Below, piece after piece: positions 11,716 through 23,586 of a stretch of 64,000 nucleotides of DNA. Numbering within the stretch: position 1 is the first letter of the stretch; each line of letters starts with the position of its first letter. The stretch is taken from contig JAVLRN010000008.1 in NCBI GenBank assembly GCA_032821775.1, positions 2,480,001 through 2,544,000 of the forward strand. The letters are read 5' to 3'. Position numbers and translations under genes: made by a program. The notes below the pieces were generated by a model. That model was not told where the DNA came from. It made no database searches and saw only the letters and a list, made by a program, of their open reading frames with translations. Source of the stretch: Sanguinoderma infundibulare. Taxonomy: Eukaryota; Basidiomycota; Agaricomycetes; Polyporales; Polyporaceae.

Positions 11716-14700
11716 ATGTCGCGCCATCCTGCTCTTGAGCCGTCGGATCTTGCATCGCCCGCGTTCACGGAGGATGGTGGCTCGCCCAGCATCCGCGATC
11801 TAGAGGCTTTCCTACGTTTTCAAAGCGGGTCACCGCCTGCGCGTTCGGGGTGCGTTCTTAATTCTATCGCTTATGTCTCCCAAGGACGTGACTAGGTCTT
11901 CTGACGACCGGTACGTCAGACTTCTTGGCCCGCGAAGTTATCTCACCCCCAACTCTCGCTCTTCAAATGCCCGACATGCCCCTCTCGTCCTCCACTCTCA
12001 ATACGCCATCCGCGAAAGCACGATGGAGATCTCTAGCATTCCACTGCATACGCCTTCCAACACTGAGCCTGCACATTCCCAAGACGCGGACTCGGAGGCG
12101 TTCATCTTCCCCGACCTCGCGTCCAGCCCTCCGCATTCGCACGTCGCGCACATCCCGCCGGCATCCGCTGCGTCTTCAGTGATTTCGTATAAACCTGCAG
12201 AAGATGCTAGCGACCTCGAGGCATCCACGTCGACTCTCTCCACTCGGCACTCTGGTGCCATGACCCCGCGCGCCGTGCCTGGAACTCCCCAGCCCTCCGC
12301 TCTTTCCATTCTGCTCGCGCGTCATGACGAGGAGGTCCGCCCAAGGGTCTCGTCTCCTGTACCCGACTCACAGGCACCGACGCCCACGGTTGAGCGTCTT
12401 GCTGAGGTAGGAAGGACATTGTCCGCTCACGAAGAGGCGGTTACGTCCGAGGGGGTATCACATGACATCGAAGAAGCGGTGGCCGACTCTTCAAACGAGA
12501 GCGTGCCACTGCTGGCGGACCTCGAGGCCCGTCATCGGACGTATCGTACGAATGGAGGTGCGCGGCCAGAGCGCCTTGGCAAGCGGAGTGCGCGGACTCT
12601 GGTCGAGGACTTCGGTTTCCGGATAGCAAAGAGGTCCGGGTCTATTGCGAAGGATGCGCTGAAGTCCCTTCCCGCTGTTATCCTCGGGACGCTGCTCAAT
12701 ATTTTGGACGGGGTTTCGTGTGAGTCCTGGACTTGGTGGTGCGTTCCTTGTATTGACAAGCCCACACCCGAATGCGGGCGTCAGACGGTATGATCATTTT
12801 CCCCGCTAAGGGCGTCTTTGATCACCTCGGTGCTGTTGGCGTTTCGATGTTTTTCGTGAGGTAGGAGGCGACTATATCTATGTTCCAAATATTTTCCTAA
12901 CACCCCTCCTTCGAAGCGCCATTGTCTCTCAGCTCATTTATTCCTCGGGGGCAAGCGGGTTCGCCGGAGCCAACGGGAGCATGATGATCGAAGTCGTCGT
13001 ACGTTTTGCATCAAACGCATTGATGACGTGCGCGCATTGCTGCTCGACTGATCATTAACCCACAGCCGTTCTTTCATCTCATCGCCAACGGAATTGCGAG
13101 GGAGATAGGAGAAGACGACCCACGCGCCGTCATTGCGACGACTATGGTCGCGTACGCATTTTCCTCCATTCTCACAGGTACGAAAGGTGCTTGATTAACG
13201 TTTGTGCATGGGCATCTGACTGGTGGTTTTAGGTTTAACTTTCTTCTTGCTGGGAGCGTTACGTTTAGGAACCTTGATTGGTTTCTTCCCACGTCACATC
13301 CTTGTTGGGTAGGCCGATTTTTCTGCCGGATTGCCTCTTTTCTGATAGAGGAACCCCCTATGTAGCTGCATCGGGGGCGTCGGCGTGTTCTTGGTGATCA
13401 CAGGGTCAGTATCTTCGTCGGTGGCTGCGCCAAATTTAGCTCAACTAGCGGCATCGTCTACAGCCTCGTTGTGAGCACAAGGTTGTCAGACGACGACTTT
13501 TCGTTGTCGCTAGAGACGTTCAAGTACCTTTTCCTTAACGTCGCCAATCTCATCCTATGGCTTCCGGCATTCTGCCTTGCCGTACTTCTCCGTATCATCA
13601 CGCACAAGTGGGATCATCAACTCATCTTCCCGATTTGTGAGTGTATCTCCCCCACTCTATCCCGTACGCCCTTAACCATCTGTTTCGTTCAGACTTTTGT
13701 ATCATACCGGCAGTGTTCTACATCGTTGTTGCCGCCGCAGGGATCAACCTTGACCACCTCAGGGAAGCTGGCTGGTTGTTCGACATGGGCACATCAAGCG
13801 AGCCATGGTGGCGGTTTTACACATTGTTTGGTATGCAACTTCCGCGGGCCTTCACGGCTAGGTGGATGCTCACCAGACGCAACTAGACTTTCATGAAATC
13901 AACTGGAACGCGTTTTTGTCCGTTATGCCCACTCAATTCGCACTGTGAGACTCCCGTCACGGTAGTTCATTGTGTTAGCATGTTGTTGAAAATTGATATC
14001 CGCAGGTTGTTTTTCAACATTTTACACCCCCCGCTGAATGTTCCGGCGTTGGGTCAGTATCCTCGAGACGGATGCCGGAAATTCTAAACCTAACCCTTTA
14101 TGTAGCTGTATCATTGGATCACGACGTCAACACGGACAAGGAGCTTGTCGCACATGGCTACTCGAACGTGGTTGCTGGTCTGGTTGGCACTGTGTAAGTC
14201 CATCGAGTTGATTATACTCACAGTTCGACTGACATCCCAATCTCACTAGACCCAACTATCTTGTATACGTGAACACCTTACTGTTCTATCGGGTCGGTGG
14301 TGACACGCGCTTCGCCGGCTTCATGCTGGCGGGCATGACAACGTTGCTGCTGCTAATCGGGACTGGCCCCATTGCATTCATTCGTACGTCACTACTTCGG
14401 TCGCAGAAGCGGATGGAATGCCGACGCAGTACCATTTGGCAGCGGTTATGGTCGTCGGTTCCCTGATCTTCGTGCTTGGCATCGACCTTGTCAAAGAGGC
14501 TCTCTGGGACACTCGGCACCGCATCACTTGGATGGAATACATCACCATCGTTAGCATCATGGTAGTCATGACCGTCTGGGACTTCGTCACTGGGGTTCTC
14601 TTCGGTATCATCGTCAGCTGTGCGTATCTCCTCCAACGAGTTCCACATGGTTCTTCCTCTAACGCTCTCCCGTTGGCGCAGGTTTCTTCTTCGTCGTTCA

Positions 14701-16030
14701 AAGCTCCCAGCGGCAGAGCATCCGCGCCCTCTACAGCGGAGACAGTGTCATGTCTACCGTGCGCCGGCCGGGCGCGCATCGCGCCTACCTTCGCGACGTT
14801 ACCAAGCAAACGACCATCCTACGCCTCCAGGGCTTCATGTTCTTCGGCACGATCACGCAGGTCGAGGAAGCCATCCGGGGACTACTCGCTGAGCCGGCAT
14901 GGCACCGGACACCCATTCGCTTCCTCGTCCTTGACCTGTCGCAAGTTGCAGGCGTCGACATGAGCTCCGCTGAGGCATTCGTACGAGTGCAACGACTGCT
15001 CACTAGCAAGCGAGTAGTGCTGGTCCTGTGTGGCTTCACAATCAGCAGTGGCGTTGGACGCGCATTGAACAATGTTGGACTGTTGGACATGCCTGGGGTC
15101 GAACTCTTTGAAACGTTCAGCGACGCGATCGAATGTAAGCCCGTTGACAGTCAGGCGATGAAACAAGGCTTACTGATCTCGATGATGATGCGCCATGCGT
15201 TCAGGGACGGAGAACATGTACCTTCGTGCATGGTTCACTGTGCAGAAGACGGAGGTCCTTCCAGTCAGTGAGTAAATCATTTTCACGTGGACGTGCGCGG
15301 GTCTAATACAGTCTCAGCTCTCCCAGGACGACAAGACAACATCATAACGTTCCCAGGATCTATGATTGATAGTCCGAGGCGCGCTGCCCTCGTCAGCGCG
15401 GGCTGGCATACCATCGCGCGGGGTCTGTCGAACCTTTATTTCCTGTGTCTAAACGGTCGCTCACTGCTGGCCGGCTCACGCAGACCGTTCTTCAGCCGAA
15501 GAACTGCCCCCGCCGGAACCATTCAACACGCTCATCCGCGCATTCTCTCCGTACGAGCACATCAGTCGGGAGGCATACGCACCTCTGGTTCCGTATCTCA
15601 AGCGGATGTCCGTGCCAGGAGGAACGATACTCTGGACCCAAGGCCAGCCTCCTGATGGCTTCTACATAGTCGAATCCGGCATCCTGCGCGCGACGTACCA
15701 GTTTGCCGACCCAACACCGCCCATGGTTGAGACGATGGTTCCCGGAACAATCGCGGGGGAGCTGTCCGCGTTGTCTGGACTCGAACGTAACGCGACGTGC
15801 GTGGTAGAGCGGGCTGCGGTCCTGTGGAAGGTGTCGACCGAGAGCCTCGCCCGGATGCAGCAAGAAAAGCCGGAGCTTGCACGAGCGTTTACGAGGCTGA
15901 TCCTGAAAGGTGAGTGAGGTCTATTTGCTGAGCTAGTGATGGGCACTGACAAGCCTGACAACGCGTGGCTCCTCCAGTGGCCAAGTTGGACTATGACGTC
16001 CTCATCACAGCCCTGGCGACGAGGCAGTAA
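11716..16030 (+). CDS. SulP/SLC26-type transporter with STAS and cyclic-nucleotide-binding domains
   Basis: Nineteen exons join in frame: 11716-11849, 11896-12719, 12785-12860, 12917-12998, 13066-13177, 13233-13308, 13366-13404, 13464-13636, 13693-13830, 13887-13944, 14006-14052, 14106-14193, 14250-14383, 14443-14619, 14682-15134, 15205-15267, 15312-15422, 15484-15909 and 15978-16030, giving 1087 residues. The first ~300 residues are a soluble Ser/Pro-rich tail. The membrane part begins at DGVSYGMIIFP and contains the usual SulP blocks ([37 protein letters not shown]). A STAS domain follows, with [10 protein letters not shown]. The C-terminal cNMP-type beta-roll reads [18 protein letters not shown]. 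This architecture is that of fungal vacuolar SulP proteins related to yeast YGR125W rather than plasma-membrane sulfate permeases. An alternative upstream in-frame ATG lies at 11620. The substrate is not readable. Confidence 0.88.
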
Positions 16031-17103
16031 CAACTTTGGACGTTCCGTATATCACCTATCTCACCTGTCCACTATTCCACTTTTGCACCGCACCAAGTGC
16101 GAGTAACCTATCCCGACTCTTAATGTAGCAATAGACTAGGTCTGTTCCTGATATACCCGTAGTACACGCCTTTGTTCCCATTATTTGTACAGCTGCACAA
16201 CTAAGGACCATATCTTTTGATACTACAGTATTTATCGACTTGTAATGAAGCTCGGCACGAACTGCGATCTTGCTTTTGATGGTCACAACCTTCCTATAGT
16301 CCACCGGCCAATGCGATTCTGTACATCTCCAGCGCCCAGGCATGTCCTAGACGCAAGCTGCAGTAAACGTACAGAAGGGTCATTGTCAAGTTGAACTGCG
16401 ATCTCCTGTTGGATGGTCGAGATGTCTAAGATGCATGCCGACCCCGGTCGCAGGCAGCTCGAGATCGCGCGAACTGTTGGATCAAATTCCAATGCACCAG
16501 TATCACCATGCTCGGCTTCACCCAGGCACCGATACGTAGCTGATGATCACGACTCGTTTCTTTGTTGACATATGTAAAACGCACTGCATTGCATCAAATC
16601 GAGCAGGACTCTTGACCGTGACCTAGACGAATACATAATTACCAGGAGCTCTCGTACCTGTGGTAACAACCCCCCGCCCCCCGTATGTCCTGCATTTCCC
16701 TGTCGTTTAACTTGTTTTCGACGTCGTCTCCGAGACGATGGTGCCATACAGGAAACGGGAGGAGTTGCTGGCACCGTTGAGTGATCATTCACAGGTGTGA
16801 TGTGCGTGCGTGTCCCACGCGAACCGTCGGATGCAGTGCGTTACCGTGCCACATGTCTCTCAAAGCCGCGATCACGCGCGGACTCATGTGCAGCGCCGCG
16901 AGGCGGCGCTATAATTCCAACTCGCTGACGTACTAGAAAGGTCCCTCCTTGAGACCGTACATGTCGAGAAGTGAACATTGGGTCCATATTTATATAAACG
17001 TGCATCGCACCTCCTTGCAGAACGCTCCGCTCCTTCTGCTTCTCCACCACTGTCCTTTTCGCATATTCTCTTTTCTCCCCGTCTCCGATTCGCAGTCACG
17101 ATA
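16031..17103. other. Intergenic with GH76 promoter
   Basis: About 1.07 kb without a convincing gene. A TATA box (TATATAAA, 16991-16998) lies about 106-113 nt before the GH76 start, followed by a CT-rich tract. Confidence 0.5.
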
Positions 17104-18760
17104 ATGTTCAACTTCAAGAAGCTCGCGTCGATGGTCACCGTGGTCACCGCGCTCTCCGTATTCGGCACGTACCCCACAGCGGCCAGCGCGGCGTCGCTCC
17201 TTCCCCGCGCGCAGTGTGCAGCCACGTTGAGCACCGCAGCCGTGAGTGTTTATAACGAGACGTCCGACTCGCCATAGTTTCGCTAAACCGGAACCGGGAT
17301 CCTCCACTCGCATCGCACTCCGGCAACACCAGAGCGTCGGGTCTCGCCTGCAGAGTGCATACTGGAACGGGGGAGGATGGGGCATCTTCTGGACCGACGC
17401 CGTGAGTATCATATCTCTAGCCGCACATATTCGCGAGTGCGCAACGTCCGACTCGCCTTCTTTGGTAGAACACGATGGAGGACTTCTACAACCTCATGCT
17501 GGCCGATGGCTCCACGACCTTCGATATCGCGGACTCCACCACCATCGGCAAGCTCGCGCTCCAGCAGGACAGGAATGCATGGATCTCCGCGATCAACGGT
17601 GCGAACGACGACGCGGCCGTAAGTCTCGTCACGCGCTCGACACGAAGTCGAATGGCGAACACTGACATGTGCTCCGGTAGTGGGTAGTCCTTTCCCTGTG
17701 GAAGGTTGGCGACTACAGGAACACCCATGGTCAGGACTCCTCCGCATACTTTGTACGTCAACAATCATCGATTGCGGTCCCAGCATGTTCTGATCACTCT
17801 TCGCGATCTGCAGAACAGCGCGAGCATCGTCTACGATCTGATCGCTGCAGAATGGGACGACTCCACCTGTGGCGGTGGTGGTAAGTAACTTAAAACCTTA
17901 CGAGAGCATGAGGAAAAGAGATGCTCACGATTGTGGGTCATCTAGTGTGGTGGTCGACTGCGCACACATACAAGAACGCGATCACGAATGAGCTCTTCTT
18001 GTATCTCTCCGCGTCGGGCTACAACCGCTTCGGCACTGCGAGCTACCTCGCGAACGCACAGAAGGTGAGACATTGCACGTCGGCAACATGAAGAAGCGAC
18101 TGACAGTGCACCTTGACAGGCGTGGAACTGGCGTAAGTGCAAAAATCCTTCCATAATAACTAGCAAGTGTACTCACCTTCTACACACAGTGCTCAACTCT
18201 GGCATGCGCAACTCCCAGGGCCTCTGGAACGATGGGTGGGGTGTCCACTGTAACATCCAATTTCCCATTATCTGACACAAAAATCCAGCTTGACGGACTC
18301 GTGCGCAAACAACGGCCAGACGACCTGGACCTACAATCAGGGTGTCATCGCCTCCGGCCTCGGTGCGCTCTACAAAGCGACCGGCGATTCATCCCTCCTC
18401 GACCAGGCCGAAATCACACTCGACGCCACGATCAACCTCCTGACCGTGAACGGCATCCTCAAGGAGTCGTGCGACAACGCGAACCCGACCTCGACGTGTA
18501 ACAACGACCAGGCGATGTTCAAGGGCATCTGGATGAAGCACCTCCAGTTCTACCTCGACAACGCGCCCGACCGCGCCGCCAAGTACCAGAGCTTCATCGG
18601 CGCGCAGGAGTCGGCCGTGGTCCACTACGCGACCGGGTCAGGATGGACGGTCGGCAACGTGTGGTACGCGCCAAGCGCGGGCGGCTCGCTCTTCACCGCG
18701 GAGACGCAGACGTCGGGGCTCGCCGCCCATGTCAGTGCTGCGAAGTATGGCCCTTGCTGA
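17104..18760 (+). CDS. Secreted GH76-family protein (endo-alpha-1,6-mannanase-like)
   Basis: Exons 17104-17241, 17333-17401, 17469-17618, 17681-17752, 17814-17880, 17946-18064, 18120-18132, 18190-18235 and 18289-18760 give 381 residues. One exon is only 13 nt long (AWNW). The N-terminus has a basic-hydrophobic signal peptide cleaved near ASAAS. The WDD pair at residues 157-159, followed by STCGGGVWWS, YKNAITNELF, NSQGLWNDG and TWTYNQG, matches GH76. The DD pair is the expected catalytic motif. GH76 enzymes cut alpha-1,6-mannan, and fungal forms (Dcw1/Dfg5-like) can act in cell-wall mannan transfer. There is no hydrophobic C-terminal GPI tail, so a secreted enzyme is more likely. The acceptor of the first intron is the least certain junction. 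Confidence 0.87.
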
Positions 18761-19147
18761 TGAGTCGAACGGGTTTCTTCGGAAACCGAGATACCCAGAG
18801 AGGGACTGGCTAAGCCGTCTTAGTGCGCTTTTCGTTGTATACCATAGCTCTGCGTTTTTAACTATTATGAGGAACTATTGTTTGATGATATGCGGCAGTA
18901 TTTGACCCACCAGAGAGTCATACACTGGTGTATATGGGCGTGGAATGCACGGCACCAGGCGTACGCAATCAAGCTCACGTACCCATTCCACATCGTTGCT
19001 TGCCGTCACAAAATTCGTTCCAGGAACTCTTCCATTATATAACATCCATAGCGATGTTGCACAGAGATACCTACGCCGACGACCTTGAGAAGAAGCATAG
19101 ATAGTGAACGGACGGGCCAACTCACAGCAGTACGAAAGCATAAACAT
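18761..19147. other. Convergent 3' regions
   Basis: Short gap between the convergent GH76 and Dap1-like genes. No coding frame is supported. It presumably holds both 3' untranslated regions. Confidence 0.4.
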
Positions 19148-19867
19148 CTAAACAGCGTCGTTCTCCACCAGTTTCCCGCAGATGATGTACTTGCTCGAGA
19201 AGTGCTCCATCCATCCTGAAAAGACCTTGGTAAGCAGACTGAAGATTGGAGCAAACCGAAGACTGGCTATGCGGGGGCGTACCCTTCATGTTCTCTCTAT
19301 CAAGAATCGTTGAGTAACGCGGTATCCAAAATACATAGAAGTGCACGTACATCTCTTCAGGGGTTAGGTCATCGAGCTTGTCAAGGGGCTGGTCGATGGG
19401 CGTAAGCATCTCTGCGATCCCCGTCGGTAAGTTGCTCCGTGCAGATTGGCAATGAAGAACGCACCCTCATCGAATGACTGCTTCGCCATCCCGCGAGACG
19501 CGTCACGACCAGCGAAATTGGCGTACATGCCGTCTTGCAAACGTCGTTATATGCGCTCAGGCGGTTGCGCGAAGCACTTACTGGGGCCGTAGAAGTTCCT
19601 CCCCGCCGTCACGTCATACACAACGCCCTTGATCGCAAGCAGGATGCGCCTTCCTTCCTCGCCGTTGAAGGGGACTAGCGTCTTCGGAGTGTAGGTCTGG
19701 TAGAGGAGAGTGGGAGGGTGGGATTTGGGCATCCATGTGTAGCCGTTCTTGAACTCGTTGGGAACTGTCTGCGGCACCGAGTTCGAGGGGAAGATGATCC
19801 TCTGAATGGAGTAGAGGATGTAGAACAGCAGCGCAGTGTTCACAGGGGTCCCGAGGTCGAATGCCAT
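19148..19867 (-). CDS. DAP1: Membrane-associated haem-binding protein, Dap1/PGRMC type
   Basis: Exons 19867-19582, 19533-19465, 19411-19347 and 19225-19148 give 165 residues. An N-terminal hydrophobic segment (TALLFYILYSI) anchors the protein. A cytochrome-b5-like domain follows: ILLAIKGVVYDVTAGRNFYGP, then YANFAGRDASRG, and a C-terminal KLVEND. The block FAGRDASRG is characteristic of the MAPR family. In yeast, Dap1 binds haem and supports the P450 enzyme Erg11 in sterol synthesis, so a similar ER role is inferred. The length is close to yeast Dap1. The gene shares a 363-base upstream region with the divergent BNR-repeat gene. The third donor has two nearby options (19348 or 19352 side); the chosen one keeps the frame. 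Confidence 0.88.
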
Positions 19868-20230
19868 CTTGCGCGTCGTCCAAGGTGGAGGCAGGTGTCA
19901 GGAACGCCTTGTGAGAACGGACGACGGCCCCACGCTTCGTGGCCGCCGGCAAAGTCGTCCGAGAGCGTCTGGAGGACGTCATCGTGATCATTGCAAAGCG
20001 AAGTAGGCGTGGGACTCTTCTCCGCTCAACGTTGCACACTGCCCGCTGGTCACGATGTCCTGGTCATGCATCCCCAATGATCCCCGTGCAGGAGAATACT
20101 TCTGATTTCAGGTCATACGGTCCACTTTTTCTCACTTCTTCGACACACGGTGCCGTTCAAAAGGCTGGGATGCAGAGTGGAATGTGGCCGACGACTTGGA
20201 GGAGACCCTTTGGTCGGTGTACCCGCGCAG
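19868..20230. other. Shared promoter region of divergent Dap1-like and BNR genes
   Basis: A 363-base gap with no supported coding frame lies between two divergent start codons. No clear TATA box was seen. Confidence 0.45.
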
Positions 20231-22161
20231 ATGAGGGGTTTCGGCATATCGGGTGCGCTTCTTTGCTTGTCGGTCGGGGTGTATGCGGCCAATCTGCGCG
20301 TCTTGAACGTCACGACACTTGGAGTCGACCCGAACACCACCAATCACCTCAACGGGGAGTCATTCCAGCAAGATGCACTCGTAACCTTCAATGGTGAGTT
20401 CACGTTCTCCGTTTCTGAAAAGTCTGCAGTGCTGACATGGTGAAGGTTATCAATATGCGGTATACTACGTCTCCGACACATCGAACGCATCCGTGAGGCA
20501 TCCCAGCATCGCTCGAAGAGCCCTGACAAGCGATAACACGGCTTGGGAGTCCTTCTCGTTTTTGGATTACAACCAGACCGAGGACGATGGACACGATATG
20601 TACGCTTTTCTCCATATGCCTTCAGGTGCAGCGGTCTCAATATCCGCAGCATTTCACTTGGTATCTCCCACGGAGACGGGACTCTGCATCTCGGATGGGA
20701 CCAGCACGACAACGACCTGAACTACCGCATCTCGCAAACCGGTGTGGCGACCAACCCAACGGAGGTTGAATGGTCTGCAGACTTGTTTGGTTCGACTTTG
20801 GTGTGTGTGGTGCGTTATACCTCGCGGGGCTTTCTCTAATGCGCCTTGTACTAGGACCAACTTCCCGGAACCGAGTCTCTCGACAAGTCTGTCTACTTCA
20901 TCAATGTCACATACCCCCGCTTTCTTTCCGTACCCCCGGCGAAAGTCGAAAGTGGTGGTGCCGACCTTTTGTTTGAGCTGCGTGTTGGTCGCTCTGGACT
21001 TGGAGACGATTGGCTGTACAAGTATATTCCTCACCAAGGGTGGAGTCTTGTTGGAAAATATCTCGAGGTACCATGCAGTACTATTTGTCCGTCCCTCGTA
21101 GTGACTCACGGGACGATAACAGGGTGTAAACAGTCAGTGCACTCTTTTCGTCCCTTGTATGCTGTCCTTAACGACGTCCTATAGACAATGCCTACATCAA
21201 CGGCCTTGACTTTGACCCCAAAGGCAATCTCGTTGCTACTTGGTAAGCGAGTCGCTGGCTTCTTCACACTGCAGCAACGCTTACGCAACTTCCAGGACGT
21301 ACCGTGACTACGTCAACGATACAGGGCAGAACGTTGCTGTTCAGGCAGGTCCTAACGGTCCTGAGAACGTATGGAATATCCATTTCTACAATTGCTTTAT
21401 GCTCACCTCTTCTCAGAACCACGACCTCAACTTTGCCTTCAGCAGGGATCTCGGACAGACATGGCAAAACAACTGGAATCAGAGCATCGCGAACATGGCT
21501 GCCCAACAACCCATCCTTCCGGTCTCCGCTGGTATCGTCATGTTCGGGATCCCGAAGTACGGGTAAGGAGTCCTGTTTCTTCGTTTGTCTCCCGGCTGGT
21601 ACTAATTCATTTGTAGAGGGATCCTCAACCAAGAGGCACAGACCGTCGACAACCAAGGCCGCGTCCACGTCCTGAACCGCGAGAACGCAACAGGAAGCGA
21701 GCAATGGTTAGTTAACCGCCTCGTTCGAATATGAGAAAATCTGACGCCATCCCTTGCATATCAGGTACCACTACTGGCGCAGCACGACCCACGACTGGAC
21801 GCGCACCGCGCTTCCCCTTCCCTCCGAACTCCAGAGTATCAACAACATCACCGGGACGCCGACCGTCATCGGCAAGCGCGGCAAGGTCGTCGCGCCGCCC
21901 TATTCCGCGCACCACTCGGTGCTCCTTATCCTGCCCGACAACGCACCGAACTCGACAGGGCTCAGCATCCTGCGGAGCACCGCCGCGGGCCACTTCCGCG
22001 ATTGGGAGGTCGTGTGGGAAGCTCGGTCTGGGAACGCGTGGGAGCCGCTATTCGACAGGTATAGGCTCGATCGGAGCACGGGCGGGGACGGGGTCTTGAG
22101 CTTGTTCATTGTGAATGGGACGGCGATCCAGGTTGTGGATTTTGATTTGAGGGATGTTTGA
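20231..22161 (+). CDS. Secreted BNR-repeat (sialidase-like fold) protein
   Basis: Ten exons join in frame: 20231-20393, 20446-20599, 20650-20800, 20855-21067, 21123-21132, 21185-21242, 21296-21368, 21417-21562, 21617-21706 and 21765-22161, giving 484 residues. One exon is only 10 nt. The first 20 residues form a signal peptide ending in VYAAN. The body shows beta-propeller style repeats: YAVYYVSDTSN, ISLGISHGDG, HLGWDQHDNDLNYR, YINGLDFDPKGNLVATW, and NQEAQTVDNQGRVHVLNRE. This fits the BNR_4 group found in secreted fungal and bacterial proteins linked to plant polysaccharide breakdown. Family members are mostly uncharacterised, so a lyase or glycosidase role is only a possibility. Confidence 0.82.
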
Positions 22162-22282
22162 CATCTTCAACTGTTGTAGGGCTATTGGGCCGGGTGACTA
22201 TTTTATTCTACCATTTTCCCGGTACGCGAGTCTCGTCATGACTGGCACACAGTACTTGACGAGGGGGCAGGCGTGCACGATC

Positions 22283-22580
22283 TTATCGGGCGATTCCGCC
22301 TGAGCGGCGTGGAGGATGAGCGAGTTGTTCCTTCACAACCGCCTCCTCGACGTCTTTGAAGATCCCGCAAACGACGCGAATGTTGTTGCTGGGGAGGGAA
22401 GGGGCGTTCGGTAAGCTACTCCCCGACGACCGCGAGGGACTGGTCGTCTGGGCGAAAGTGGGGCTCGTCGGGAGATGTGTCCGCACCTACGACTTGAAGG
22501 AGGGGTTTGACGCAGAAGTCGTCGGGCTTTGGCGCGTGCGAGGGGCGAGGCGAGGAAGGACGCGGTTGTGGATGGAGTGG
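22283..22580 (-). pseudogene. Fragment related to the protein at the left edge of the window
   Basis: On the minus strand one frame gives a DDFCVK...GADTSP...RPDDQSLAVV stretch and another gives NNIRVVCGIFK...GGIAR, then a stop at 22283-22285. The same blocks in the same order occur in the first gene (NDFC, GADTSP, AVCGICK, GIVWHM). Here they are in two frames with no open path between them, and neither upstream exons nor the C-terminal tail are present. I therefore read it as a decayed partial copy. A short expressed gene with unusual splicing is possible but unlikely. Confidence 0.6.
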
Positions 22581-23586
22581 TGTGTCTCGGCTTTCGGTTT
22601 GACCCTTGGGTGTCACCTCTTCGTGGTTCACCCAAATGGCAATGACTAGCATCCTGTGGCCACGGAGGATTAAGCATGTGCATGAAGGCAGTGAATTAAA
22701 CGCATCTTGGCGGGAAGCTCCTCTGGCACATCGAAGGTCGAATGCGACTTAATTACCCCTGGCGATACCTTACGTTTCTATGAAACGATGCGCGCCCGCA
22801 TCGATTGGCATCTACAGAAACATCCAGCTCAAGAAAGTTGGAGTCGTCAGCTTGGATGTACTCCGAACGTCGGATGCCGTTACAATCCGCCGGTCTCAAG
22901 CGGGCCACCGTCCGGAAGTCGAGCAAAGATCGCCCATCCACGCGCATTGGTGTGATTGTCTGCAGAGATGTCTGGATAAATGCGCGCTCCTACGTGGAGG
23001 AGGAACACGGAAGAGCAGCCTCTATAGGGCAAAATAGATGGGGCCCGGGCAGCTCGCTGGGTTGGGCGCTACTGTTTTCATATTCAGGTTCCGGGTCAGC
23101 GGCCCGTGGCTGAGTGTAAAGGAGCTGGGGGTGGTGGTTGCCGGCTAGGCCGGCTGGTGAGCCTACACGCGTCGCAAGTGCGTTAGATCCCGTTCTATAG
23201 CAGGAGAAACACAGACGTAGCGACGACAGATGGTAGTAGACTAAAAGAACATATCTAGCGCTAGTCCGAGTAAAACCTATCTAACCCTAACCCTACTTTA
23301 TCAGCCCTTGCACTGAGCTTCAAGTTAACCCCAACCACCTGTGATCGTCCTTGTCGTCCTTGTCGACGACAAACATGCGACATATAGCATCCCACGACAA
23401 GCCGCATTTTTAAAGTGCCAACCATGACGTCATGATATATTGTGTAAGGTCTGTACCAATTGCTCACGGTTGAACGCGAGCTAACAATCATCGTACCAAA
23501 ATCGTGTCGAAGACAGCCTGAGAACATCAGCAACGGCAAAACTTGAAGCTCTGACGATGCCGCGAAGTCTTCACGCTCCCCGTTTA
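22581..23586. other. Intergenic; contains two TAACCC units
   Basis: About 1 kb with only short frames. At 23282-23293 there are two tandem TAACCC units, the fungal telomere repeat unit, embedded in otherwise ordinary sequence. No gene is supported. Confidence 0.4.
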
